The notes: generated by a model from the sequence alone, not told the origin. A stretch of 64,000 nucleotides of DNA from Hyphomicrobiaceae bacterium (GCA_020638055.1 JACKJH010000005.1:1-64000); one strand, 5' to 3'; numbered from the stretch's first letter, positions 37,731 to 47,027 are shown. Numbers and translations are program-made.

Positions 37731-38138
37731 TTACGCATCGCCGATAAAGCGGCGCACCGTCTCAAGGAAGGTCACCACTGAAATTGGTTTCGAAATGTAG
37801 GCTTCACATCCCCCCGAGCGGATCCGTTCTTCGTCGCCCTTCATTGCAAACGCCGTCACCGCAATGACGGGAATGAACGACAATTCAGGATCGTCCTTGA
37901 GCCAGCGGGTCACATCGAGACCAGAGACCTCGGGAAGTTGAATATCCATCAAGATGAGATCAGGCTTATGCTGACGCGCCAGGTCGAGCACCTCCAACCC
38001 GTTTCGCGTTTGCACGGTCCTGTAGCCATTGACGTCGAGCAGATCGTGAAAAAGCTTCATATTGAGCTCGTTGTCCTCGACGATCAGGACAGTTTTGCCC
38101 GTATGCGCTTTGCTCTCAGTGCGATGCTCGGCTGGCAT
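37731..38138 (-). CDS. divK: Single-domain response regulator DivK
   Basis: A single receiver of 135 residues from the ATG at 38138; an ATG at 38159 is equally possible. [37 protein letters not shown] with the phospho-Asp, and [18 protein letters not shown] are all DivK-like. It transmits polar histidine-kinase signals in the cell-cycle pathway and couples to PleD activation. It is directly upstream of pleD, the usual order. Confidence 0.93.
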   Translation of the reverse strand: MPAEHRTESKAHTGKTVLIVEDNELNMKLFHDLLDVNGYRTVQTRNGLEVLDLARQHKPDLILMDIQLPEVSGLDVTRWLKDDPELSFIPVIAVTAFAMKGDEERIRSGGCEAYISKPISVVTFLETVRRFIGDA

Positions 38139-38321
38139 GGTGGTCTCTTGGTAGGTCATCGATCAGGAAACCTGCCCTCGCATTCTAGCGGAATTGCCTT
38201 GTGCTCCAGCCGTTTTGCACCGATTCTCGTAAGCGGACTTCCGTCTACTTTGCGGCCTTATGCGTAACCAACAGCTTAAGCTGAAAGCCGTTTCTTGCGA
38301 TTTCTTACAGGAAACAACCAA

Positions 38322-38618
38322 ATGTCTTCGAAAACTGGCGTCTTGACCCATGACGCTGAGACTATCGCCTTGCGAGCACTGGCCTTTCTGGCTGCCGATA
38401 CCGAGCGAATGGGCCGCTTCCTGGCCTTGTCGGGCATCGGCCCCGCAGAGTTGCGCAACCAAGCTGGTGATCCCGCAATGCTGGGCGGCATCCTGGACTA
38501 CATTATGCAGGATGAGACGCTGCTAATGGTGTTCGCCACCGAAGTGGGCCTGCGGCCGGAGGAAATCGCGGCGGCCCATGCCAGTCTGGCCGGTCCGCCG
38601 CCGGAGCATTCCATGTGA
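38322..38618 (+). CDS. DUF3572 family protein
   Basis: 98 residues from the ATG at 38322. The helical DUF3572 pattern shows AETIALRALAFLAADTERMG, FLALSGIGPAELRNQAGDP and GGILDYIMQDETLLMVFATE. It is restricted to alphaproteobacteria and lacks a known function. It lies divergently from divK and just ahead of the ROK kinase. Confidence 0.9.
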   Translation: MSSKTGVLTHDAETIALRALAFLAADTERMGRFLALSGIGPAELRNQAGDPAMLGGILDYIMQDETLLMVFATEVGLRPEEIAAAHASLAGPPPEHSM

Positions 38619-38665
38619 TGCGGGTGACGGGGCAAGCCCACCACGCAGACAGGCAGGGTTTGGCT

Positions 38666-39610
38666 ATGCCAAGCGTTGGCATTGACCTCGGCGGCACCAA
38701 GGTTGAGGCAATCGCGCTTCATCCGGACGGACACACCTTGGCCAAGATCCGCCGGGCAACGCCGCGCAACGACTATCATGCCTCCGTGAGGGTAATTGCC
38801 GAACTTGCCGCCTGTGTAGAACATGAGTGCGGGCTGCCCCCTGGCGCCCCTATCGGTGTTGGCATCCCGGGCTCGCTTGCGCCTGCAACGGGCCTTGTGC
38901 AAAACGCCAATTCAACGTGGTTGAATGGCAAGCCGCTCGCTACCGATCTCGGCTCAATTCTGCAAAACCGGCCGCTGCGTCTGGCCAACGATGCCAACTG
39001 CTTTGCGCTGTCGGAAGCCGAGGATGGCGCAGGCTGTGATGCTACAATGATGTTCGGCGTCATTCTGGGCACAGGATGCGGTGGCGGTATTGTCCATAAG
39101 GGCCATCTCATGGACGGCCCCAGGGGCATCGGCGGTGAATGGGGCCACAACCCGTTACCGTGGCCCGACGAATTGGAAAACCACGGCCCTCACTGCTGGT
39201 GCGGCCGAAGCGGCTGCCTTGAAACCTGGATATCCGGCCCTGGCCTGTCTGCCGACCATGAGCGCGCAAGCGGTGAAAAACTCACCGTGGAAGATATCGT
39301 CGCCAGGGCGGATCCAGCCTCGAACGACGCGGGCGCACGAACCGCGCGCGCTACGCTGGAGCGGCATACCGGCCGCCTTGCCAGAGGTCTGGCACATGTC
39401 ATCAATCTGATTGATCCAGACGTTATCGTGCTGGGTGGCGGCTTATCGAACCTCGACCATCTTTACCAAGACCTACCCGAACGCATCGCGCCCTACATAT
39501 TTGCCGACGATAAGAGCGTCGTAATCCGGCCGCCACGATTCGGTGACGCGAGCGGCGCACGCGGCGCAGCACGCCTTTGGCGCCAATCCCGACATGGCCA
39601 GAAGACGTAA
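38666..39610 (+). CDS. ROK family sugar kinase
   Basis: A 314-residue product from the ATG at 38666 (MPSVGIDLGGTKVEAIAL). An N-terminal ATP motif is followed by IGVGIPGSLAPATG, the Glu-His pair GEWGHNPLPWPDELENHGP and the zinc cysteines CWCGRSGCLETWISG, with VLGGGLSNLD near the end. The fold and zinc site resemble fructokinase or N-acetylglucosamine kinase of rhizobia. Phosphorylation is cytosolic; the sugar is not decided by sequence. Confidence 0.92.
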   Translation: MPSVGIDLGGTKVEAIALHPDGHTLAKIRRATPRNDYHASVRVIAELAACVEHECGLPPGAPIGVGIPGSLAPATGLVQNANSTWLNGKPLATDLGSILQNRPLRLANDANCFALSEAEDGAGCDATMMFGVILGTGCGGGIVHKGHLMDGPRGIGGEWGHNPLPWPDELENHGPHCWCGRSGCLETWISGPGLSADHERASGEKLTVEDIVARADPASNDAGARTARATLERHTGRLARGLAHVINLIDPDVIVLGGGLSNLDHLYQDLPERIAPYIFADDKSVVIRPPRFGDASGARGAARLWRQSRHGQKT

Positions 39611-39681
39611 ATGGAACTCGTTCCCATGCGGGTCGATTCTTCGCCATAGTGCATTGCATTTAAAAATCTACGGACAACAAT

Positions 39682-40590
39682 TCACGGGTGTGGCACGGGC
39701 TTCACTATTGGCTTTTCAACTCCATGCTTGCCGTTCTGACAAACGCTGCGCGCATAGAAAGTCAGTTCCTTGAGTTCACCACGGACGGCGAACTCGCCAT
39801 AATCAATCAACATGTCGCTGGAAACACCATTTGCGAAAAGTCGAAATGATAGTTCGTAGGATGGCAACGAGTCCTTTGCCTCGCTTCCGGGTTCAAAATA
39901 AGCAATCGAAACCGGCCAGGATGGAATATCAGCCAATCCAGGAACAATGTCGGGACCCAACTGCGAACCCAGTGCCTTTGCACCTATGTAGCTATTGGTG
40001 CGATAGACTTTCTCGCCTTTCTCCGATCCATCATAAAGCCCTACAGAAAAACGCGTTTGCCCACGCTCGGCCGCCTTCAACAACGCCGTGGAATGCTGCA
40101 TTGGGAACAAATTGCTTGGATCGATCGTAAGTTCACTTTTGGTTGGTTTTGACAACGTGACGACAATTGGCCCACCATCGTCGGGACGTTTTGCATCACC
40201 CGCCGTTGAATCTGTCAGTTGGGAATCGCTGAACTGCTCGGAGTTGAAGCGAAGCCGCTTACCCTGGCCGTCTTCCCAAGTTGAAGTTCTCAGGTCATTC
40301 AACTGCTCTGAACCATCTTGCGATGTTATCCGCGTAACAAAGCGCATGTTCTGGGTGTAGCCCTCGCATCGGCTGCCATCCAGTTCGTAGACCATGCGGC
40401 CCACGAGTTCGACAACGCCAGATCCCGACATTGCACGCTCCAGCGTGATGTCATAGACCGCCTTGTGAGGTGCAAACAGAACCGGAGGTGCTGCGGGTGC
40501 CGGAACCGCCGCCAATGCAGGGGTGGACACTCCGGTGCAAGCCAATGCGATAAATGCCGTGACCAACCAACTTGCGCAAACTGGGCGCAT
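39682..40590 (-). CDS. eipB: Cell envelope integrity protein EipB (DUF1849)
   Basis: A 302-residue product from the ATG at 40590 (GAGGGAG upstream). A Sec signal ends near PALA-AVPA. The mature domain begins LFAPHKAVYDITLERAMSGS and contains WEDGQGKRLRFNSEQFSDSQ and FPMQHSTALLKAAERG. Two conserved cysteines (in SRCEGYTQ and SVCQNGKHG) match the disulfide known for the Brucella EipB periplasmic beta-spiral protein. A role in outer envelope stability is taken from that family. Confidence 0.9.
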   Translation of the reverse strand: MRPVCASWLVTAFIALACTGVSTPALAAVPAPAAPPVLFAPHKAVYDITLERAMSGSGVVELVGRMVYELDGSRCEGYTQNMRFVTRITSQDGSEQLNDLRTSTWEDGQGKRLRFNSEQFSDSQLTDSTAGDAKRPDDGGPIVVTLSKPTKSELTIDPSNLFPMQHSTALLKAAERGQTRFSVGLYDGSEKGEKVYRTNSYIGAKALGSQLGPDIVPGLADIPSWPVSIAYFEPGSEAKDSLPSYELSFRLFANGVSSDMLIDYGEFAVRGELKELTFYARSVCQNGKHGVEKPIVKPVPHP

Positions 40591-40900
40591 GCACACACTC
40601 CCTCTAGGCTTGGCCAAAAACTTGTCAGACGTGCTGTTGACGTTCTCGCTGCCGATAAGGCCCCAACCCTACAACAATGATGAGTTGGGCGGCAGCATGT
40701 TTGGCTCCAACGAGAACGCCATGTGGAAAAGCGTTTTGCCGCATAGGTGGACGATGAACCTCGTCAAGATTATGAAGGACCGTATCGCAACGTCTTTTCC
40801 TGGTGCAGGCCCCTGTTTCAAAACCTGCATAGCAGCCCACGAAACGCTGGCTGCGGCCAAATGCCCACCGGCTTGAGCGCAAAACCTTGAGAGCAACAAA

Positions 40901-41368
40901 ATGAGCAAAACGCCACTGCAACGCCTCACCGCCCTCGGCCTTGAATTACCCGAGGCGCCAGCCCCGGTCGCCAATTATGTCCCTTATCTGATTTCAGGCG
41001 ACCATCTGTATGTTTCTGGGCAAATATCCAAGGCTCCCGACGGTTCGATTGTCACCGGACGGCTCGGAGACGACATCTCAATTGAAGACGCCAAGACTGC
41101 GGCACGTTATTGCGCGTTAAACATCCTGGCCCAGGCCAACGCAGCGTTAGGCAGCCTTGATCGTATTGCACAGGTCATCCGTCTGACTGGCTATGTGGCG
41201 TCGACCCCACAAGCAGGCGACCAGCCAGCGGTCATCAACGGCGCATCCGACCTCATGGTTGATGTGCTGGGCGATGCCGGCCGCCACACGCGCGCTGCTG
41301 TCGGCGTTGCCGCACTGCCAGCGGGATGTGCCGTCGAAATCGACGCCATCCTGCAAATCAAGGATTAA
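40901..41368 (+). CDS. RidA family protein
   Basis: A 155-residue product of the RidA/YjgF superfamily. SGDHLYVSGQISKAPDGSIV and ALNILAQANAALGSLDRIAQ are typical, with the usual basic core RLTGYVAST. The Arg that binds enamine intermediates in canonical RidA lies in a less common context here (GRHTRAAVGVAALP), so it may be a paralogue. Active members hydrolyse reactive enamines/imines. It stands alone in the window. Confidence 0.88.
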   Translation: MSKTPLQRLTALGLELPEAPAPVANYVPYLISGDHLYVSGQISKAPDGSIVTGRLGDDISIEDAKTAARYCALNILAQANAALGSLDRIAQVIRLTGYVASTPQAGDQPAVINGASDLMVDVLGDAGRHTRAAVGVAALPAGCAVEIDAILQIKD

Positions 41369-41422
41369 AAATGACAAGTTGAAATGACAAGTTGCCTAGC
41401 AAGGCACTTCCGCAAAGGCGAC

Positions 41423-41526
41423 TAGAGCATTTTCCGACGAAGTGGACACCGGTTCGTCGAAGAATATGCGACCAAACAAGAAGCTAGCCCGCCGATCCGA
41501 ATCCATCGGATCGGAATGCGCTCTAG
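41423..41526 (+). repeat. RIME-like two-hairpin repeat, family A
   Basis: A full copy. The first hairpin is TAGAGCATTTTCCGACGAAG ... ATATGCGACC. The second is CCCGCCGATCCGAATCCATCG ... GGAATGCGCTC, ending TAG. It lies upstream of the GDPD gene, whose long open frame begins within it. Confidence 0.9.
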
Positions 41527-41576
41527 CCCGCATAAGCCGTATAAGCAGAGCCACCTACACCAACAGGCCGCGCACA

Positions 41577-42344
41577 ATGTTCCAACCCGAAGTTTTCCTG
41601 CGCCCCATAGCGCACCGAGGACTGCACGGCGCGCCCGGTGGAGGCGCCGTCGAAAATACCATGGCCGCCTTTCTCGCTGCCCGCGACAAGGGCTACGGTA
41701 TTGAGTGCGACGTGCGCCCGGGTTTCAATGGACTGCCACTCGTATTTCACGATGAAAACCTTGACCGGCTCGTCGTGGGCCATGGGCCTGTTGCATCGCT
41801 CACGACCGATGACCTTAACCGTCTTGCCTTCAAGAACGCTCCTGGCGAACGTATCCCCACGTTTGCTGCTCTGCTGCAAATGGTCTCTGGCACCGTTCCC
41901 CTCCTGATCGAGATCAAGAGCGAATGGAACCCGCCAGACCGCGCGTTCCTTGCGCAAATCGCGCAACACGCAAACGCATACACGGGGCCAATTGCGCTCA
42001 TGTCCTTCGATCCCGACGTTATGGTGGCTCTCAAGGAACTGGCGCCAGACATACCGCGCGGCATCGTCTCGGGAAATTATCTGATGCCAACCGAAAGTGA
42101 GCCATGGTGGCAGGGGATACTCTCACCTGAGCGCGCTGAACGGCTTACGCACCTGCTCGAATCCGGCCCCGCCACCCCGAGTTTTTTTGCCTATGACGTG
42201 CAGTCATTGCCAACACCGGTGACGCGCTACGTGCGCGCTGTCGAACGAAAGCCTATATTCACATGGACAGTGCGCAATAACGCCGACCGTGCGAAGGCGG
42301 CGCAATTTGCAGACGCCCCAATTTTTGAAGGCTTTCTGGCATGA
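41577..42344 (+). CDS. Glycerophosphodiester phosphodiesterase family protein
   Basis: A 255-residue product from the ATG at 41577; upstream frame lies in the repeat. PIAHRGLHG carries the first His pair with Arg, NTMAAFLAARDKGYGIECDV gives Glu and Asp, and LVFHDENLDRL the second His. Later strands (LLIEIKSEWNP) complete the TIM barrel. It cleaves glycerophosphodiesters to glycerol phosphate and alcohol. It overlaps the FemAB-like gene by four bases. Confidence 0.93.
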   Translation: MFQPEVFLRPIAHRGLHGAPGGGAVENTMAAFLAARDKGYGIECDVRPGFNGLPLVFHDENLDRLVVGHGPVASLTTDDLNRLAFKNAPGERIPTFAALLQMVSGTVPLLIEIKSEWNPPDRAFLAQIAQHANAYTGPIALMSFDPDVMVALKELAPDIPRGIVSGNYLMPTESEPWWQGILSPERAERLTHLLESGPATPSFFAYDVQSLPTPVTRYVRAVERKPIFTWTVRNNADRAKAAQFADAPIFEGFLA

Positions 42345-43558
42345 CCGGCAACGGTCCGCATAAAAAATCCCAGGATACGAGCGAAGACTCAAACCGAACG
42401 GTTGCTGCCGACGCGCCAGTGACGGCAAGCGTGGTCGGCTCGATTGGCGAAATCAATGCACAGGCATGGGACGCAATCGCCAACCCCGATCCGGCGACCT
42501 ACAATCCATTCCTTGCGCATGCCTTTCTCAAGGCGCTTGAGGACTCTGGATCTGTCGGCGAAGGAACGGGCTGGCATCCACGTCACCTCATTCTTGAAGA
42601 CGACGAGGGACTGGCCGGTTCCATGCCGCTCTACATCAAGACACACAGCCAGGGCGAATACGTATTCGATCAGTCCTGGGCGGATGCCTATCATCGCGCT
42701 GGCGGACGCTATTACCCCAAATTGCAATGCGCCGTACCGTTCACGCCCGTACCAGGCCCGCGCCTATTAGTCCGCTCTACCGATCCAAAATCCCATACGC
42801 TCACGCTAGCAACCGCAGCCCGCGAGGTAACGCGCCGGATTGGCGCGTCCTCGCTGCACATTACGTTTCTGGACGAAGCCACCTGGGCACAATTGGGAGC
42901 AATCGGCTTCCTTCAACGCACCGGACAGCAATTCCATTTCACCAACACCGGCTACGCAACGTTCGATGATTTTCTTTCAGCACTTTCCTCGCGCAAGCGC
43001 AAAGCAATACGCAAGGAACGTGCGCAGGCGGTGGAAGGGCTCACCATCCGTCATGTTACCGGTCGTGACATCACGCAGGCTGATTGGGACGCCTTCTTTG
43101 CATTCTACATGGATACAGGGGCCCGCAAATGGGGGCGGCCTTATCTCAACCGCGCCTTCTTTTCATTGCTGGGTGAGGCGATGGCGGAAAATTGCCTGCT
43201 GATCTTCGCTGAAGAAGCAGGCAGACCTGTTGCTGGCGCCCTGAACATGATCGGCGGTGACTGCCTTTATGGGCGCTATTGGGGCGCATTGGAAAACCGG
43301 CCGTTCCTGCACTTTGAGCTTTGTTATTACCAGGCTATTGATGTCGCCATCGACAAGGGACTGGCACGCGTCGAAGCCGGAGCGCAAGGCGATCATAAAT
43401 TGGCGCGCGGCTATCAGCCTGTCACAACCTATTCCGCGCACTACATTGCTGATCCCGGCCTCGCCCGCGCCGTTGCCCATTACCTCGACCACGAACGAGA
43501 GGCGATTGCCGAGCTCAATGAAGACCTCAGCGCTGCCGGTCCATACCGCAAAAGCTGA
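42341..43558 (+). CDS. FemAB-like GNAT-fold protein (DUF482)
   Basis: 405 residues. The second half is strongly FemAB-like: FLSALSSRKRKAIRKERAQA (acyl-transfer helix), AFYMDTGARKWGRPYLNRAFF, GALNMIGGDCLYGRYWGA and HFELCYYQAIDVAIDKGLA with the conserved Glu/Tyr. It belongs to the peptidoglycan-recognition or aminoacyl-transfer DUF482 family, found in many alphaproteobacteria, with no proven reaction. Start ATG overlaps the GDPD stop (ATGA), so the two are coupled. Confidence 0.88.
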   Translation: MTGNGPHKKSQDTSEDSNRTVAADAPVTASVVGSIGEINAQAWDAIANPDPATYNPFLAHAFLKALEDSGSVGEGTGWHPRHLILEDDEGLAGSMPLYIKTHSQGEYVFDQSWADAYHRAGGRYYPKLQCAVPFTPVPGPRLLVRSTDPKSHTLTLATAAREVTRRIGASSLHITFLDEATWAQLGAIGFLQRTGQQFHFTNTGYATFDDFLSALSSRKRKAIRKERAQAVEGLTIRHVTGRDITQADWDAFFAFYMDTGARKWGRPYLNRAFFSLLGEAMAENCLLIFAEEAGRPVAGALNMIGGDCLYGRYWGALENRPFLHFELCYYQAIDVAIDKGLARVEAGAQGDHKLARGYQPVTTYSAHYIADPGLARAVAHYLDHEREAIAELNEDLSAAGPYRKS

Positions 43559-43644
43559 TAATTTGTTTTGGCTTTCAGGCAGTACACCTCAAGGCAGATT
43601 CGAAGCGTAGGTCTGCTAAAAACTTTTCTCCGCCTCAAAATATG

Positions 43645-43747
43645 CTAAAGCATTTTCCGACAAAGTGGGCACCGGTTCGTCGAAGAAAATGCGACAAATA
43701 AAAAAGCTAGAGCGCCGATCCGATCATATCGGATCGAAATGCGCTCA
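43645..43747 (+). repeat. RIME-like repeat, family A, first of a tandem pair
   Basis: The first hairpin is AGCATTTTCCGACAAAGTGG ... GAAAATGCGAC. The second contains GCCGATCCGATCATATCGGA and GAAATGCGC. It is followed directly by a near-identical copy. Confidence 0.88.
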
Positions 43748-43850
43748 AGAGCATTTTCCGACGAAGTGGACGCCGGTTCGTCGTAGAAAATGCGACAAAC
43801 AAAAAAGCTAGAGCGCCGATCCGATCATATCGGATCGAAATGCGCTATAG
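43748..43850 (+). repeat. RIME-like repeat, family A, second of a tandem pair
   Basis: It differs from the first copy at few positions, and the second hairpins are identical over GCCGATCCGATCATATCGGA. This suggests a recent tandem duplication, since other copies in the window are more diverged. Confidence 0.88.
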
Positions 43851-43894
43851 TCATGCTGGCGCAAGCCAACCGGTAAACAAATAGCAGTGCAGAC

Positions 43895-44350
43895 ATGAAT
43901 GATATGACCGACATACCCGCCTATGACGACGGCAACATCTTCGCCAAAATTCTGCGTGGTGAAATCCCTTCTCACAAGGTCTATGAGAACGATGATTGCA
44001 TAGCCTTCATGGATGTCATGCCACAGGCACCAGGCCACACGCTTGTCGTGCCCAAGGCACCATCGCGCAATTTGCTGGATGCTGACAACGACACCCTGAG
44101 AAAGCTACTGCCATTCGTGCGGCGCATTGCGCGTGCGGTGGAAACTGCATTCGATGCCGATGGCATTACCATCAATCAATTCAATGAAGCCGCTGGTGGC
44201 CAGACTGTGTTTCATCTGCATTTCCACGTCATCCCACGCCATGACGGCGTCGCCTTGAAGCGTCACGAAGGCGGCATGGAAAGCACTGATGTTTTGGAAG
44301 CCAACGCTGACAAAATTCGCACCGCGCTCAAAACCACGCCGAAGGATTGA
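43895..44350 (+). CDS. HIT family protein
   Basis: A 151-residue histidine-triad protein. The triad HLHFHVIPR has a conserved Gln/Asn context (INQFNEAAGGQTVFHLHFHV). The first part shows IFAKILRGEIPSHKVYENDD, the usual Hint-like start. It hydrolyses nucleoside phosphoramidates or related adenylates. It is followed by a hairpin shared with a convergent rhodanese gene. Confidence 0.95.
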   Translation: MNDMTDIPAYDDGNIFAKILRGEIPSHKVYENDDCIAFMDVMPQAPGHTLVVPKAPSRNLLDADNDTLRKLLPFVRRIARAVETAFDADGITINQFNEAAGGQTVFHLHFHVIPRHDGVALKRHEGGMESTDVLEANADKIRTALKTTPKD

Positions 44351-44393
44351 TACCTGCCCGTCTTTGAAAACGGGCCCGATCGTCGATCAATCC
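44344..44393. terminator. Bidirectional hairpin between convergent genes
   Basis: An outer pair GGATTGAT/ATCAATCC encloses an inner hairpin GCCCG...CGGGC. It starts within the last codons of the HIT gene and lies before the convergent rhodanese stop at 44408. No long T-tract, so efficiency is uncertain. Confidence 0.5.
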
Positions 44394-44407
44394 GGGCCAT
44401 GACTGCC

Positions 44408-44890
44408 TCACGCACGACGTCGCGCCGGGTCGATCTGTTCGGGCGCAAGCTCGCGTTCGATCACGGCAGCCGCGTCGTCAGCATCGACTGTGTTGCCAAC
44501 ACCGTCGACGAGCGGCAGGTCGCCGTCATTCCAACCCTTGATGCCAAGTTTCAACGACGAAACGTCTTCATAACCGATCAACTTCATCACATAGGCAGCA
44601 AGTGCCGAGCGATTACCAGAACGGCACACAACTACGATTGGCCGTCTTCGCGCTTCGACCAGCTCTGGCTCTGTCTCCGCATAATCATATTCGCACGCCG
44701 CCTCCAATATGCCACGAGGTACGTTCAACGAGCCTGCAATGTGCACAAGCTGGAATTCGGAGCGCTCGCGTACATCGAGGACCATCAAGTCACCAGGCTT
44801 GGCAAGCAGTTCCTCCAGGTCCCACGGCATGATCTCCGTGATCTCAGCGGCTGCCTTTTCAGACAGTGTTTTATAGCTCTCCCGCTCCAC
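44408..44890 (-). CDS. Single-domain rhodanese-like protein
   Basis: A 160-residue product from the GTG at 44890 (AGGAG upstream). A single rhodanese domain with LMVLDVRERSEFQLVHIAGS and the active loop VVVCRSGNRSALAA with the catalytic Cys. No membrane anchor, so it is cytosolic, unlike the rhodanese at 15.8 kb. The acceptor is unknown. The tail is acidic and ends PARRRA. Confidence 0.9.
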   Translation of the reverse strand: MERESYKTLSEKAAAEITEIMPWDLEELLAKPGDLMVLDVRERSEFQLVHIAGSLNVPRGILEAACEYDYAETEPELVEARRRPIVVVCRSGNRSALAAYVMKLIGYEDVSSLKLGIKGWNDGDLPLVDGVGNTVDADDAAAVIERELAPEQIDPARRRA

Positions 44891-45017
44891 GTTTCTCGCT
44901 CCTGAAATGAACTGCTGCCCTTTTTCAACGGCGCGCCATAGTGCGCCGCCAGCATTTCTTGGCGTTTACTGGCCAGTATGCTTGTTCCTGCCCGCCAATT
45001 CGGTGACACTGGGCACA

Positions 45018-45050
45018 TAGAGCATGTTTAGCAAAAGTGTGCAGCGGGAG
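45018..45050 (+). repeat. Truncated family B repeat arm
   Basis: TAGAGCATGTTTAGCAAAAG followed by TGTGCAGCGGG matches the first arm of the family B element, and the remainder is missing. Confidence 0.5.
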
Positions 45051-45153
45051 AGCCCTGAAAAACATGGCGGGCATCAAAAGGGCAACGTCTGTTGGCGATC
45101 CAATGCCCCCCGTGAACGGGTTCGAAAGCAACAGTGTGAAGGTCTGCAACCCC

Positions 45154-45798
45154 ATGTCCCAAATCCTTGTGATCGGCGCCAGTCAGGGCATCGGCTTTGA
45201 GACCACCAGAGCCTTGCTGGCTGATGGGCATCACGTCCGCGCCTTTGCGCGCTCAGCAAGCACGATGAGCCTTGCGGACACAGCCCTTCAAAAGATCTCT
45301 GGTGACGCACTGGACCGCGCCGATTTGGCCCGCGCCCTGCAAGGCGTCGACATCGTCGTACAGGCACTTGGCGTGCCCATGAACCTCAATTCGGTTCTGT
45401 CGGGAACAACGCTGTTTTCACGCGCAACGCGGATCCTTGTCGATCTGATGCGTGACAAAGGACCCAAGCGATTGATCTGCGTTACCGGACTTGGGGCTGG
45501 TGATAGCCGGGGCAGGTTTGGCATGCTCTATGACGGCGTTATGTTTCCGCTCGTCCTGAAGCGTGTCTACGATGACAAGGATATTCAAGAACGCATTGTC
45601 AAGGATTCCGGCCTCGAATGGACAATCGCCCGGCCGGGCGTGCTGGTCTCGTCTCCCGTCACCGGCCGCTACCGTGCACTTGCTGATCCAGCGGACTGGG
45701 ATTTCAAGACTGTCGCCCGGGCGGATGTTGCGCGTTTCATTGCCGATGAAGTTCGTGACGCAAAATTCCTGCACAAGACGCCGCTCATCATCCAGTAA
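45154..45798 (+). CDS. NAD(P)-binding SDR-like (NmrA/YhfK type) protein
   Basis: A 214-residue product from the ATG at 45154 (MSQILVIGASQGIGFETTRA). The glycine-rich NAD(P) loop GASQGIG, DALDRADLARALQGVDIVVQALG and the WTIARPGVLVSSPVTG region fit the NAD(P)H-binding atypical SDR group (PF13460). There is no clear SDR YxxxK, so redox activity is not certain. A longer frame from 45037 is not conserved in character and is rejected. Confidence 0.85.
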   Translation: MSQILVIGASQGIGFETTRALLADGHHVRAFARSASTMSLADTALQKISGDALDRADLARALQGVDIVVQALGVPMNLNSVLSGTTLFSRATRILVDLMRDKGPKRLICVTGLGAGDSRGRFGMLYDGVMFPLVLKRVYDDKDIQERIVKDSGLEWTIARPGVLVSSPVTGRYRALADPADWDFKTVARADVARFIADEVRDAKFLHKTPLIIQ

Positions 45799-45813
45799 TG
45801 TTTGCTTTTCTAT

Positions 45814-46263
45814 TCATCCAAAAACGATTTGACCTGCAATCAATACCACCGCGCCCAGCGAGACACCGTAAGCCATCCGGCGACCACTTGCGATGAATGC
45901 CGCCACGCCAGCCGCCATTGCAACCGCACGCAAGACAATTGAAACGTCACCCAATGCGCCGGCTGGAAAAACAATCAATCGCATCACAAGCGCTGCGACC
46001 AATGCTGTAGAAACTGCACGCACCCAATGAAACAGTTCACTCTCGATGTCGATATTGCGGCCAACGAACATCCCCACCCAGCGCCAAGGTTCGTGCGCAA
46101 GTAATGAGACGGCCAGAAGGATCAACGCAAGCGTCCAGCCCGAGGACAGCGCATCGGCCGTGTGGCTGGCGACATTTGCGGCTGCAGCGATTGAAGCGGC
46201 ATCTGTGGCTGGGGCGACGAATGCGGCTGCGGCCGTCACACCCTGAAGCAGGACTGAGCCCAT
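45814..46263 (-). CDS. azlD: Branched-chain amino-acid exporter subunit AzlD
   Basis: A membrane protein of 149 residues, longer than the usual 100, because a hydrophobic Ala-rich segment of about 40 residues precedes the AzlD core (TLALILLAVSLLAHEPWRWV and FHWVRAVSTALVAALVMRL). An internal start is possible. The ATG overlaps the azlC stop (ATGATG at 46263). It forms an exporter with AzlC. Confidence 0.85.
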   Translation of the reverse strand: MGSVLLQGVTAAAAFVAPATDAASIAAAANVASHTADALSSGWTLALILLAVSLLAHEPWRWVGMFVGRNIDIESELFHWVRAVSTALVAALVMRLIVFPAGALGDVSIVLRAVAMAAGVAAFIASGRRMAYGVSLGAVVLIAGQIVFG

Positions 46264-47027
46264 CATGGCATCAATCTCCGCTTGGCAACCACACGCGCCA
46301 GGGTTCCGCCGGCCACGCCCGCCAGCAGCAGGTCAAAACCAGGAGCCAAAAGATAGAGCGGCGGCCCAAGGACAGCGCCAAATATGATCGCCGATTTGTC
46401 TGAAATCCCCGTCGCGGTGGCAAGAAGCGACAGCAGGAAATAGACCGGCGTCAAAAACAGCAAGGCCGCGGCAATGATCGCTGGAACGTTCCCCGCCACT
46501 TCAAAGCCCACAGCCGTTCCCAGCAGCGTAGACGACAAGAGGCCCAAACCGATGCCGATAAAGTGTTCCATCCTCAAGTCCACCGGGACTGATGGAAGGC
46601 GCCGCCATCCCTCCATCCAGGCCGTCACGGCAATGAAGTGGCCAGCGATCAGATAGTGCCAGTATCGCGCGCGTGGACCTTTCAGCAGCGGCATCAAAAG
46701 CACGCTCATGGGAAGAAGGCGAAGACCCGTCAACGTGACTGCCAGCGCACCAGCCGCCAACGAGCCGCCGCGAGCAATCTGGTCAAGCATGAGCACTTGC
46801 GCCGGCAGCGCAAAGAAGACAGCCATCATGTAGACGGAGTTGATAAGCGAAAATCCAGCATCGCGGGCGAGCGCGCCATAACCCGCGGCTGACGCGAACA
46901 ATATAACGCCCGGCACGGTCAAACCCACGGCAAGCCCACGCAGGAATGCGCGGCCCGAACCGACACCATGCCAGCGTTCATCCTCCGGCTCAGGTCTTGG
47001 CAGTTCATAGTCGTCGGATGGGATCAC
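46263..47027 (-). CDS. azlC: Branched-chain amino-acid exporter subunit AzlC
   Basis: A 254-residue protein with a cytosolic N-terminus and about six to seven helices. FLRGLAVGLTVPGVILFASA, SVYMMAVFFALPAQVLMLDQ and LTGLRLLPMSVLLMPLLKGP are typical of AzlC. It starts at a GTG (47027). With AzlD it exports branched-chain or related amino acids. Confidence 0.9.
   Translation of the reverse strand: MIPSDDYELPRPEPEDERWHGVGSGRAFLRGLAVGLTVPGVILFASAAGYGALARDAGFSLINSVYMMAVFFALPAQVLMLDQIARGGSLAAGALAVTLTGLRLLPMSVLLMPLLKGPRARYWHYLIAGHFIAVTAWMEGWRRLPSVPVDLRMEHFIGIGLGLLSSTLLGTAVGFEVAGNVPAIIAAALLFLTPVYFLLSLLATATGISDKSAIIFGAVLGPPLYLLAPGFDLLLAGVAGGTLARVVAKRRLMP

Larger units (their letters stand above)
43559..43894. 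other. Intergenic region with two tandem RIME-like repeats
   Basis: Almost two-thirds is repeat. No gene supported; the remainder presumably includes the HIT promoter. Confidence 0.7.

Noticed and set aside
41442..41576. Upstream extension of the glycerophosphodiesterase.
   Set aside because: It lies inside the family A repeat; the ATG at 41577 opens the conserved domain.
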